In this document: piece by piece, positions 36,222 to 44,540 of the stretch | Position numbering within the stretch: position 1 is the first letter of the stretch | Layout: every line of letters starts with the position of its first letter | Origin: CATOSK01 sp963665735 | GTDB taxonomy: Bacteria; Chloroflexota; Dehalococcoidia; Lucifugimonadales; UBA3495 | Length of the DNA: 64,000 nucleotides | NCBI GenBank assembly: GCA_963665735.1 | Contig: OY762444.1 | Location: 3,286,001 to 3,350,000 of the forward strand | Reading direction: 5' to 3' | Made by a program: the position numbers and the translations under genes | Notes under the pieces: generated by a model | Database searches by the model: none | What the model was told of the DNA's origin: nothing | What the model saw: only the letters and a program-made list of their open reading frames with translations

Positions 36222-36774
36222 TTTTGCAGCTCCGGGGGAGGGGATTAGATTCGCTATTTAGGGCAAGGATTTGGATTCCCGCTTTCGCGGGAATGACGGG
36301 TTGGTCGGCAACGCGACGGCATAGTACCATTCCAATCCCGAGGTTTTCACCCCCACCCTAACCCTCCCCCTTGACGGGGGAGGGGATTTTTTGAGGCGGT
36401 TTTTCGCCATGTGCGCTGTTCAGGGCAAGGATTTCCGGATTCCGGCTCCTTCGGCTACGCTCAGGACAGGCTTCGCCGGAATGACGGGTTGGGGCAGTGG
36501 CCGGGCAACCACAAGGGTTGCCCCTACCAGGTTTTCACCCCCACCCCTTCGGCGATGCTCAGGGCAGGCTCTAACCCTCCCCCTACCAGGGGGAGGGGAT
36601 TTTTTGAGACATGGTTTTCGCCATGTTTGCCGTTCATAGCAAGGATTTCTGGATTCCGGCTTTCGCCGGAATGACGGGTTGGTCGGCAACGCTACGGCCA
36701 CGGGCTACCATCTCGTTGCCGGGGTTTTCACCCCCACCCTAACCCTCCCCCGTCGAGGGGGAGGGGATAAGTCT
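36222..36774. repeat. Gene-free tract with R1, R3, i1 and R4
   Basis: An R1 variant at about 36272-36300, R3 at about 36350-36390, R1 split by i1 at about 36428-36487, R4 at about 36500-36530, an i1-bearing R3 at about 36538-36602, R1 at about 36645-36682 and R3 at about 36730-36770. Confidence 0.85.
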
Positions 36775-37266
36775 TTAGTCGGCGACGGTGGCGAATTCGG
36801 GGAGGTGGCGCCACTTGGGGCTTTCGGCGTGGTGGCCCAGGTCAATGCGGTTGCCGTCGGCGTCTTCCAACCCGAGAGGGTGATAGACCAACTCTATCAT
36901 GTTGCCGTCGGGGTCGTGGACGTAGGTGTAATGGCCGCCGCTGTAATCCCGCTGGCCCCAGGAATTTTCGGAGCGGGAGACCGCCGGGTGGGTGGTGTAG
37001 GGGACTTCCAGACGCTCCAGGTTGGCGATGCACTCGTCCCAGTCGTCAATTTCGACGGCGAAATGGACCGAGGGGGCGATGTTGGGATTAGGGTTGTCGG
37101 TGGTGTGGATTTCGCCGTTGCCAATCCGCAGCTGCAATTGGCGCTGGTTGGCGACGGGGCCGCGGTCAAGGAACTCGGCGCCCAGGACTTTTTCGTACCA
37201 CTCGCGGGTGCGCTCCCGGTTGCTGATTTGGATGTTGATGTGCTGAATCAGGGTTACGCGAGACAT
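36775..37266 (-). CDS. VOC-family protein, second copy
   Basis: A 163-residue two-module VOC protein. Module 1 starts LIQHINIQISNRERTREWYE and module 2 SVHFAVEIDDWDECI, then YTYVHDPDGNMIELVYHP with the metal Glu. Likely ligands are H9, H68 and that Glu. It resembles ring-cleavage dioxygenase or glyoxalase relatives; substrate unknown. ATG 37266 has AAGGAGC about 11 bases upstream. The three VOC genes in the window share little sequence and are not recent duplicates. Confidence 0.85.
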   Translation of the reverse strand: MSRVTLIQHINIQISNRERTREWYEKVLGAEFLDRGPVANQRQLQLRIGNGEIHTTDNPNPNIAPSVHFAVEIDDWDECIANLERLEVPYTTHPAVSRSENSWGQRDYSGGHYTYVHDPDGNMIELVYHPLGLEDADGNRIDLGHHAESPKWRHLPEFATVAD

Positions 37267-37536
37267 ATCGGCTTTGCTCCTTGTAGTCTGGCAGCGTTGG
37301 ATGGTTTAGTAACCTTCTCTGAACGAGGTTTTCACCCCCACCCCTTCGGCGATGCTCAGGGCAGGCTCTAGCCCTCCCCCTGGTAGGGGGAGGGGATTTT
37401 TCGAGACGGGTTTTTGTCGTGTTCGCCATTTGGGGCAAGGATTTCTGGATTCCGGCCTTCGCCGGAATGACGATACCCGCCCGCCGTGGCCCTCCCCCTA
37501 ACTAGGGGGAGGGGATTTATTGTTCGCGTGGGAAAG
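37267..37536. repeat. Short gene-free tract with i1-bearing R3, R1 and R3
   Basis: R3 carrying i1 at about 37335-37400, R1 at about 37440-37473 and R3 at about 37488-37520. Confidence 0.8.
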
Positions 37537-37761
37537 TCAGGGGAAAAGCTGTTCGCCGGTGTCGGCGTCGGTGACGGTAATGGCGCTGACCGGGCAGTTT
37601 TCCGCCGCCTCTATTACCAGTTCCTCCGGGTCTCCTTCCGGGTTGACCACGGTGGACTGGCGGTCGTCGTTGAGGGCGAAGGTGTTGGTGGCGTAGGTTT
37701 CGCACATGGCGTTGCCCACGCAGACGTTATGGTCAACTACGATGTTGAGTTTTCTCGGCAT
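37537..37761 (-). CDS. P450-associated [3Fe-4S]-type ferredoxin
   Basis: A 74-residue ferredoxin with a cysteine layout of one cluster: CVGNAMC (14-20, the CxxxxxC form of 3Fe-4S types) and a late C-P pair in AAENCPVSAITV. This is the family that passes electrons to bacterial P450s. Its ribosome-binding site GGGGGAAG overlaps the stop region of the P450 gene 9 bp upstream, so the two are co-transcribed and probably coupled. No ferredoxin reductase is nearby. Confidence 0.9.
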   Translation of the reverse strand: MPRKLNIVVDHNVCVGNAMCETYATNTFALNDDRQSTVVNPEGDPEELVIEAAENCPVSAITVTDADTGEQLFP

Positions 37762-37770
37762 GACTTCCCC

Positions 37771-38997
37771 CTAGTCCCAGGACACCGGCAGCGATTTGAG
37801 GGAGCGGAAGGTGATGCTGGGTTGGTAGTCGAGTTCCGATTCCGGCACGGTCAGGTGGATGGAGGGGAACCGCTGGGCCAGGGCTTTGAGGGCTTCCTGC
37901 CCTTCCAGCCGGGCCAGGGTGGCGCCCAGGCAGTGGTGGATGCCGGAACCGAAGGCGACGTGGGGGTTGGGGTAGCGTTCAATGTCGAAACGGTCGGGGT
38001 CGGGGAACATATTGCCGTCGCGGTTGGCCGAGGAAATGAACCACCGAAGGCGGTCGTCCTTCTTGATGGTCTTGCCCTTCAACTCCACGTCTTCGCCGGC
38101 GATGCGCTGGATGGAACGCACCGGGGCGTCGTAGCGCAGACATTCCTCGGTGGCCCGAATCACGCGCCCGTCGGGGTCGTCGGTAAACATTTCCCACTGG
38201 TCGGGGTGGTCAATGAAGGCGCGGGTGCCGTTGCAGATGAGGTTGATGGTGGTTTCGTGACCGGCCAGCAGCAGCAGGATGGCGTTGGCCAGCACTTCGT
38301 CGCGGGTGTAGATGCCATCCCTTTCGCCGCGGCAGAGGACGGAAAGCAGGTCGTCCTGGGGGTCTTTGACCCGTTCTTCGACGATGGGGCCGAGGTATTC
38401 CAGCAGGCCCTTGATGCCGTCGGTCAGGGGCTGCATCCGGTCCAGTTCGCCCCGTCCAAGGAAAAGCAGCTTTTCGGCCAGGGAGCGGATGAAGGAACGG
38501 TCCTGGTTGGGCATTCCCATCATCTGGGCGATGACCAACAGGGGCAGGGGAACGGCGAAGTCCTTCATGGCGTCCATGCTGCCGGCCTCTTCGGCCTCGT
38601 CCAGCAGCACTTTCACGGCTTCCAACACCATCGGCCGCCACATTTCCATGGCCTTGGGGTTAAAGTAGCCGTGGACGACTTTCCGCATTTCGGTGTGTTC
38701 GGGGCGGTCGTGCTGGATGAACCAGTCGGCGAAGAACTCGCGGACGTACTGGTACAGCCCCAGGTCGGATTCGTCAATGGCGGGATAGGGAGAGCGGGGG
38801 TCGCGCTTCCACCATTCCGAGGAAAAGAATTCGGGGCGGCGGGCCACCCAGACCAGGTCTTCGTAGGTGGAAATGACCCAGAGTTCGTACTTTTCGTTCC
38901 AGTGTACCGGGTCTTCCTCGCGCAGGCGGGCAAAGTAGGGGTAGGGATGGTTGACCACCTCGCCGGTGAACAAATCGTCGCTGATTGCGGTAACCAT
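37771..38997 (-). CDS. Cytochrome P450
   Basis: A 408-residue soluble P450. It has the I-helix AGHETT (245-250), the K-helix E285-x-x-R288 (EECLR) and the heme loop FGSGIHHCLG with C356 as axial ligand, and an N-terminal DRPEHTEMRKVV segment (98-108) with the C-helix His/Arg. It monooxygenates an unknown hydrophobic compound, with electrons from the adjacent ferredoxin. ATG 38997 has a strong GGAGGAGG site. The in-frame extension upstream lacks family similarity. Confidence 0.95.
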   Translation of the reverse strand: MVTAISDDLFTGEVVNHPYPYFARLREEDPVHWNEKYELWVISTYEDLVWVARRPEFFSSEWWKRDPRSPYPAIDESDLGLYQYVREFFADWFIQHDRPEHTEMRKVVHGYFNPKAMEMWRPMVLEAVKVLLDEAEEAGSMDAMKDFAVPLPLLVIAQMMGMPNQDRSFIRSLAEKLLFLGRGELDRMQPLTDGIKGLLEYLGPIVEERVKDPQDDLLSVLCRGERDGIYTRDEVLANAILLLLAGHETTINLICNGTRAFIDHPDQWEMFTDDPDGRVIRATEECLRYDAPVRSIQRIAGEDVELKGKTIKKDDRLRWFISSANRDGNMFPDPDRFDIERYPNPHVAFGSGIHHCLGATLARLEGQEALKALAQRFPSIHLTVPESELDYQPSITFRSLKSLPVSWD

Positions 38998-39363
38998 GAT
39001 TGCCTCCTCCGTAGCCGGCGTGTTGCGGATTACCTTTGTCTTGCCGTTATAATGCCGCAATTACGCCGCAATATAGCCCTTGGGGGCAGTCTAACAGTAC
39101 GGACGGGGCGGGTCAATTGGCGGGCGGGGCGTGACCGGGGGTTTTGCAAAGCCAATGTCCCAACGATGGGGAAGTGTCCAGGATGGGGATACGTTTCCCT
39201 GACGTGGCGCTCACCCCCATCCTAACCTTCCCCCGTCAAGGGGGAAGGGACTATTGAAACGCTTCCAACGTTCATTCAGCTTTCCCTTTGTTGACGCTGC
39301 GACGGGTGTGGTTCCACGGGAGGCGGAGCCGTTGGTCGGGGTGGGGGTGTTGGCATGGGGGGT
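38998..39363. repeat. Gene-free tract with R5 copy 2
   Basis: Holds the P450 leader (a TATAAC hexamer at about 39046-39052 on the minus strand may be its -10) and a degenerate R5 copy at about 39146-39292 with its internal R3-like hairpin. The rest is unassigned. Confidence 0.65.
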
Positions 39364-39855
39364 CTAGGCCCTGGCTCCCGAGCCGGCATCGTTTATATCC
39401 TGGCGGTAGGCGAACTCCCCCGGAAGAACTTGGTTCCCTTCATGCTGGGCCTTTGCGTTCAGTTTTCTATCGACGCCGAGTTCAAATCCGCTGGGGATGC
39501 GATAGAACTTTTCCCACAGGGCATCTATCTGCGCCTGGGTAGGCTGGCCGTACCACAATTGCCGCCATTCAACGCCCAAGTGCTGGAATTGCTCGGAGAA
39601 CAAGTGGGCAGCGGTTGCCTTGGACGAATAGTTGAGCATGAGCGACGCTATGGTGCCACCGGCTACTCCCAGGAACAGGATAGCCGACAGCCAGTCGGGC
39701 AGTTGGGTTATCAAAGGCACGGCGGCTCCGGTGGCGAACACCGCCAAGATGCCCGACAACCACTGATGCCTGGCACGGTGCTTGCCAGATAATTTGCCGT
39801 AGTATCGGATTCCTCTATCCGTTTCGACGATGCCTTCCCAAATCTGCTCGTCCAT
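39364..39855 (-). CDS. Two-TM helical membrane protein of unknown function
   Basis: A 163-residue protein. Two adjacent hydrophobic helices (about 35-54, WLSGILAVFATGAAVPLIT; about 58-77, WLSAILFLGVAGGTIASLML) form a hairpin, with helical soluble ends (GIRYYGKLSGKHRARHQ; AAHLFSEQFQHLGVEWRQL). The architecture is reminiscent of SLATT-type 2-TM effectors of conflict systems, but no nucleotide-sensing partner is adjacent, so this is only a suggestion. ATG 39855 is favoured because AAGGA stands 6 bases before it; ATG 39861 overlaps the site. Confidence 0.6.
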   Translation of the reverse strand: MDEQIWEGIVETDRGIRYYGKLSGKHRARHQWLSGILAVFATGAAVPLITQLPDWLSAILFLGVAGGTIASLMLNYSSKATAAHLFSEQFQHLGVEWRQLWYGQPTQAQIDALWEKFYRIPSGFELGVDRKLNAKAQHEGNQVLPGEFAYRQDINDAGSGARA

Positions 39856-40047
39856 ACGCATTCCTTCCCGCAATGATGGTTCGTTATCGGAATATGGTAT
39901 AACAGAAGCGTAGTCAGGCCAAGTCGCCGAGTTTCGCGTTTCCAGGCTGTCCGAAACGTGGCGGTACGCCCGCCGGGACCTCGGGCCGCATGGTTGCACC
40001 AACCCGCTTTTGCAGTCCCACAGTATTGAATTATTAAGGAGGAAGTT

Positions 40048-40485
40048 ATGGCGGTTTTGAAGATTGAGGGGGTGACGCATTGGTCAATTCCCTGCAACAA
40101 TCTGGAGGAGGCGGAGGAGTTTTACGGGGAGTTGCTGGGACTGGAGGCCAGGGGACGGTTGGGCAACACGGTAATGTCGTGTTTCGGCGTGGGGGAACAC
40201 AACATTTTGCTGTGCCAGCGGGATAATCCGCTGGACCCGTCGCAACGGGAAGACCCCAAGGTGCATCATTCCTTTACGGTGACGCCGGAGACGTTTGAGA
40301 CAGCTTGCCGGGTTTTCCGGGAGCGGGGCGTGGAGGTTGACACGCTGGTTTATCGGGCCAGGGGGTTTTTCACCGGGCGGGAGCTTTACTTTTTCGACCC
40401 CAGCGGCAACCGGCTGGAATTGCGCGATCCCAATTGGGTTGAGGGGATGCCGGAGCCGGCCTTCGAGGAAATAGGGTGGGGGTGA
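40048..40485 (+). CDS. VOC-family protein, third copy
   Basis: A 145-residue VOC protein: THWSIPCNNLEEAEEFYGELLGLEARG (module 1, H11) and DPKVHHSFTVTPETFETACRVFRERGV (module 2), then FTGRELYFFDPSGNRLELRDP with the metal Glu. The Ser-Gly-Asn-Arg-Leu-Glu ending resembles fosfomycin-resistance and glyoxalase relatives. A near-perfect AAGGAGGAAG ribosome-binding site precedes ATG 40048. It is divergent from the 2-TM gene, with about 190 bp between them. Confidence 0.85.
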   Translation: MAVLKIEGVTHWSIPCNNLEEAEEFYGELLGLEARGRLGNTVMSCFGVGEHNILLCQRDNPLDPSQREDPKVHHSFTVTPETFETACRVFRERGVEVDTLVYRARGFFTGRELYFFDPSGNRLELRDPNWVEGMPEPAFEEIGWG

Positions 40486-41719
40486 CGGCGGGGATTTTTT
40501 GCCCCGCGGCGGGGGTAGGGCAGGTTTCAAACCTGCCCCTACGGGTTAGGCCGGGAGTCTATCGGGAACGTCAACGGCCTTGGCAGTTAGGATTTCTGGA
40601 TTCCGGCTTTCGCCGGAATGACGGGTTGGGGACCGAGGTTGGTTTCTTGGGGGTAGGTTGGTTGAGGGATTGGGGGCTACCCCCACCCTAGCCCTCCCCC
40701 TGTGAGGGGGAGGGGATTTTTGGTAAGGGGCCAATGTCTGCCCTGGCAAGGAATTCTGGATTCCGGCTTTCGCCGGAATGACGGGTTGGGGGCCGAGGTT
40801 GGTTTCTTGGGGGTAGGTTGGTTGAGGGATTAGGGGGTTCACCCCCACCCTAGCCCTCCCCCTGTGAGGGGGAGGGGATTCTTCACAGCACGGCGGTGTG
40901 GGGCTTGGCTTTCAGGGGGCGTTTAGTTGGCGGGCGGTGTCTTGCCCGCAGGATTTTAGGCCCTTCACTTCGTTCAGGGTGACATGGGGGTTAGTTCAGG
41001 GCAACGGGTGGGAGTGAAGGGCTACATCGGTCTTTGCTCCGTCCCTCCACCAGTCAATATACAGGGGTGACGGGTGGGTTAGTTCAGGGCAACGGGTGGG
41101 AGTGAAGGGCGACACATCTGCCTTGGCTTTATCCCGCCGCTAGTCAATATACGAGGGCGGCACGGGGGAGTGAAGGTGAGAGAGTGCACGGGCGCGGAAT
41201 CCAAATTTCAAGCGAAGGCCAACGGTGGCATTAGCAAGGATTTCTGGATTCCGGCTTTCGCCGGAATGACGGTAGTTGCGGCAGCGGGGGGGACGGGATT
41301 GGAATCCGCCACTACGGTGGGGCAACGGACTATTTCAAGCGTTCTTGGAAACTATCTCAAAATAGAGCGGACACCTCCAGGTGGTAGGAAATCCCCGGCA
41401 TTTCAATACTTCGGCCCCCTTTACTCAAGACGATTGCAAAGTCCATGTCCCAACGATGGGGAGGTGTCCAGGATGGGGATACATTCCCCTGACGTGGCCG
41501 TCACCCCCATTCCTTCGGCGCCGCTCAGGACAGGCTCTAACCTTCCCCCGTCGAGGGGGAAGGGACTTTTGACGAAGGTTCTGGCCGGGGGGCCAATGTC
41601 TGCCCTGGCAAGGAATTCTGGATTCCGGCTTTCGCCGGAATGACGGTAGTTGCGGCAGATGGGGGGCGGGTTTGAAACCCGCCCCTACGGTGACGCGATG
41701 AGGGGCCGTTCTTTTCCCC
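40486..41719. repeat. Long gene-free tract with R4, R1, R3, R5 and an 87-bp duplication
   Basis: R4 at about 40516-40545; R1 at about 40590-40625 and 40750-40786; R3 at about 40682-40718 and 40842-40882, forming a duplicated R1/R3 composite (period about 160 bp). A block GTTAGTTCAGGGCAACGGG is repeated at 40991 and 41077. R1 at about 41239-41272. R5 copy 3 with an i1 insert in its R3 at about 41432-41575. R1 at about 41609-41645, R4 at about 41664-41691. Confidence 0.8.
41432..41575. mobile_element. R5 element copy 3, carrying i1
   Basis: The left end GATTGCAAAGTCC matches the R5 terminal repeat; the right end is truncated after GGGACTTTTGACG. Its internal R3-like hairpin is interrupted by i1 (CCTTCGGCGCCGCTCAGGAC), showing nested insertion. 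Confidence 0.55.
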
Positions 41720-43042
41720 TCAGCCCAAGTCCCCCATCACCATCCGGGCTACCTGGCGGCCCATTTGTACGGAGTAGTTGGTGCCGCGGTCTTCCGGGTA
41801 AATCTGCGTCGTGTTGGCCAGGTACAGGTTCTTGACCGGGGTGCGGTGTTCCGGTATCCGCTCACCGTAACCCACGCCGATGATGGGCTGGGCGGCGTCA
41901 ACCTTGTGGTAGTGATACCGGACAATCCAATCGTCGTTGAAGTCCGGGTTGATTTTTTTCAAGTGGGGCGCGTACTCCGCCAGCAGTTCATCCGGTTCCA
42001 TGCGGTACAGCGGGTCTTCCCGGCTGAGGTAATTGGTAACGTAAACGATGGGATTGCCGTCGTAAAGCCGCTTGTCAATCAGGTTGGTATGCTCGATTAA
42101 CCCGACGAAGGGCAGCGAGCGGTCAGCTATGTTCATCCAATAGTAGCCGGAAAGGGGCTGCGTCAACTCCAGGATTACCAGCACCGCCGAAAGGTATTTG
42201 GCGGCGGACAGCTTTTCCAGGTACTCGGGGGTCAGCCCATCCACCAGTCGGGGAAAGATGTATGACGGCGTGGTGCTGATAACCGCGTCGAAGTCCACCG
42301 TTGGGCCGTTTTCCCCGGCGGAATTGGGCAGCAGTCCGGTGGCCCGTCCGTCGCGGGTTACGATTCTGGCTATTCCCTCTCCCGTCCTGACCTTGCCCCC
42401 CAATTCCTCGATACGCAGGGCCAGCCGGTCGAATACCTCTCCGAAACTTTCCAACGGGTAGCCCAGCCGTTCCAACTGCCACGGCTTGCCGCGGGAGGAC
42501 ACCCGCAGGCGGAATTTGCCCCACAGCCAGGCCATGCTTACCTGGTCGAAATACTCCCCGAACTTGCCCCGCAGCAGCGGCTCCCAGATGACCTGGTAGG
42601 CTTCCGGCCCCATGTGGGCCAGAATCCAGTCCTGGGCGGTGACTTGCTCAAACTTCCGCCAATTGCGCGTCCGCTGGAGCAGGGCGGTACGCAGTCCCAC
42701 CCGCACCCGTTGGCGGGCCGGCAGCGGCCGGAAACGGAGCAAGTCCTGGGGGGTCGAAAAGTCCCAGACCTTGCCGCCGTGGTACAGCCCCACGCGGGAC
42801 TCGAACCACTTGAGCCGGCAGCCAAGTCCCAACTCGTCTATCAACTCAATCATGGACTTGTCGCTGAGAAACAGGTGGTGATACCCGCGTTCCAGTCGCC
42901 CGGCCCCCACCGGGAAGGTGGACGCCTGCCCGCCGAGGAAGGGGGCCTGCTCAAACACCTCGGCGTAGTGGCCTTGCAGGGCCAGCTCATAGGCTGCCGC
43001 CAGCCCGGCCGCTCCCCCGCCGATGACGCCTATTCGCACCAT
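41720..43042 (-). CDS. NAD(P)/FAD-dependent oxidoreductase (amine oxidase / phytoene desaturase-like)
   Basis: A 440-residue flavoprotein. The dinucleotide fold is IGVIGGGAAGLAAAYELA (4-21), then FEQAPFLGGQASTF and a C-terminal FAD-contact segment with TQIYPEDRGTNYSVQMGRQV. It resembles UDP-galactopyranose mutase / desaturase-type flavoenzymes seen beside polysaccharide genes. AAGGGGGTC precedes ATG 43042, 7 bp after the flippase-like stop, so the two are co-transcribed. The substrate is probably a lipid-linked or glycan intermediate (inferred). Confidence 0.85.
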   Translation of the reverse strand: MVRIGVIGGGAAGLAAAYELALQGHYAEVFEQAPFLGGQASTFPVGAGRLERGYHHLFLSDKSMIELIDELGLGCRLKWFESRVGLYHGGKVWDFSTPQDLLRFRPLPARQRVRVGLRTALLQRTRNWRKFEQVTAQDWILAHMGPEAYQVIWEPLLRGKFGEYFDQVSMAWLWGKFRLRVSSRGKPWQLERLGYPLESFGEVFDRLALRIEELGGKVRTGEGIARIVTRDGRATGLLPNSAGENGPTVDFDAVISTTPSYIFPRLVDGLTPEYLEKLSAAKYLSAVLVILELTQPLSGYYWMNIADRSLPFVGLIEHTNLIDKRLYDGNPIVYVTNYLSREDPLYRMEPDELLAEYAPHLKKINPDFNDDWIVRYHYHKVDAAQPIIGVGYGERIPEHRTPVKNLYLANTTQIYPEDRGTNYSVQMGRQVARMVMGDLG

Positions 43043-43049
43043 GACCCCC

Positions 43050-44150
43050 TTAGACCGGCGACCGGGGCGGCGAAACCCCGGACTCGGCGGGACTGCCGGC
43101 CTTGCCGCCGCGGGCCAGGTCGCGCAGGGACAGGCTGTTCTTCCAGATTATTGCCATGCCCACCAGGTTGACGGGAATCCAGAGGGCTACCAGGTGCAGG
43201 AATCCGGCGTAGGCCGCGCCCACGGCGGCGCCGACGCCGAAGAGCAACAAGGTCTGCTGGGCTGCGACCTCGAAGGGGCCGATGCCGCCGATTCCGGTGG
43301 GCAGCCCCCCGGCTACGTTGGAAGTCGCTGTCAAGAGGACCATCACCAGCAGCAGCGTCCAGTACGAATCGAAAAGCAGGTGGATTCCGAAGGCGTGGGC
43401 CACCAGCAGGTAAACGCCGGTTTCCACCAACCAGACGGGCAGCGACAGGGCAATCATGGTCAGGTGCTTGCCCGGCGAATCCAGGACGGACAGCCCGCCC
43501 AGGAAGTCCAGGGCCAGCCGGCGGGCCCGGGGCCGCATCCGGTTGGGGACGGCCCGCAGCATCCACTCCACCAGTTGCGCCGCCTGGGGATGGCGGGATA
43601 ATACCACCACGCCCAAGCCCACCAGGAAAATGGCGGCGATGGCTGCCGCTCCCACCACGGAAAGGCTGTAAATCTCCCCCGACCCGGCCCACGGCGCGGC
43701 CAGGTGGCCGGACGCCAGCAGGATTGCGGCGGCGCACCCGGCAAAGGCCAGCAGGGTCAGCCCGTCATAGACCCGTTCCACGGCGATGGTCGCCAGGGAG
43801 GAGCTTTCGCTGACCGGCTCCCGGCGGGCCAGCCAGTAGGCCCGGACGACCTCTCCCAGCCGGGCCGGAAGCAGGTTGTTGGCCATGTAGCCCACTACCA
43901 CCACCGGAAACACCCGCCGCGTTGGAACCGCCGCCAAGGGCGCCAATACATACCGCCACCGCGCCGCGCGCAGGTACAGGGCCACGAAATACAGGGCCGA
44001 GGCCGGCAGAGCGTACAGATAGTTGGCCGTCGCCAGCGATTCGGTGATGCGGTCCAGGTCGGCGCGGTAGGCCAGCAGCGCCAGCAGTCCGACGCTGATT
44101 GCCAGGCTGACCCATAACCGCCAGTTGCCTATCGTCAAATCCACCCCCAC
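43050..44150 (-). CDS. Flippase-like (lysylphosphatidylglycerol synthase TM / UPF0104) membrane protein
   Basis: A polytopic protein of up to 366 residues with about eight hydrophobic segments. It has the family motif VVVGYMANNLLPARLGEVVRAYWLARRE (about 83-110), ATIAVERVYDGLTLL, and GGLPTGIGGIGPFEVAAQQTLLL near 293-315. Such proteins may move or retain lipid-linked intermediates in the membrane. The start lies within or at the edge of an R3 repeat: GTG 44150, GTG 44144 and TTG 44138 are all possible and the true one is uncertain. The next gene starts 7 bp downstream. Confidence 0.85.
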   Translation of the reverse strand: MGVDLTIGNWRLWVSLAISVGLLALLAYRADLDRITESLATANYLYALPASALYFVALYLRAARWRYVLAPLAAVPTRRVFPVVVVGYMANNLLPARLGEVVRAYWLARREPVSESSSLATIAVERVYDGLTLLAFAGCAAAILLASGHLAAPWAGSGEIYSLSVVGAAAIAAIFLVGLGVVVLSRHPQAAQLVEWMLRAVPNRMRPRARRLALDFLGGLSVLDSPGKHLTMIALSLPVWLVETGVYLLVAHAFGIHLLFDSYWTLLLVMVLLTATSNVAGGLPTGIGGIGPFEVAAQQTLLLFGVGAAVGAAYAGFLHLVALWIPVNLVGMAIIWKNSLSLRDLARGGKAGSPAESGVSPPRSPV

Positions 44151-44540
44151 CCCTTCGGCTATGCTCAGGGCAGGCTCTAGCCCTCCCCCTTGTAGGGGGA
44201 GGGGATTTTTAACGGGATTCGGGAATCGCCGCGGTCTATTGTAACCACAGACGGGAATGTCCGCGCCACCATTCCACCCCCACCCCTTCGGCTATGCTCA
44301 GGGCAGGCTCCAGCCCTCCCCCTCGTAGGGGGAGGGGATTTATTGCATACCATCTAAGGGCGCCGGTTGTGGATTCCCGCTTTCGCGGGAATGACGGGGT
44401 GGGGGCAAGGTTTCCACCCCCACCCTAGCCCTCCCCCTCGTAGGGGGAGGGGATTTTTAACGGGATTCGGGAATCGCTGTTGTCAATTGTAACCATTCCA
44501 CCCCCACCCTAACCCTCCCCCTCGTAGGGGGAGGGGATTT
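44151..44540. repeat. Gene-free tract: four R3 copies in a row
   Basis: R3 at about 44142-44205 (with i1), 44273-44342 (with i1), 44417-44455 and 44500-44545, with an R1 variant at about 44370-44398. The TTTTTAACGGGATTCGGGAA segment after R3 occurs at about 44206 and 44453, showing tandem duplication. Confidence 0.85.

Noticed and set aside
39364..39855. Assignment of the 2-TM protein as a CBASS/SLATT effector
   Set aside because: The architecture is only suggestive; there is no cyclase, SLOG or other partner gene next to it.
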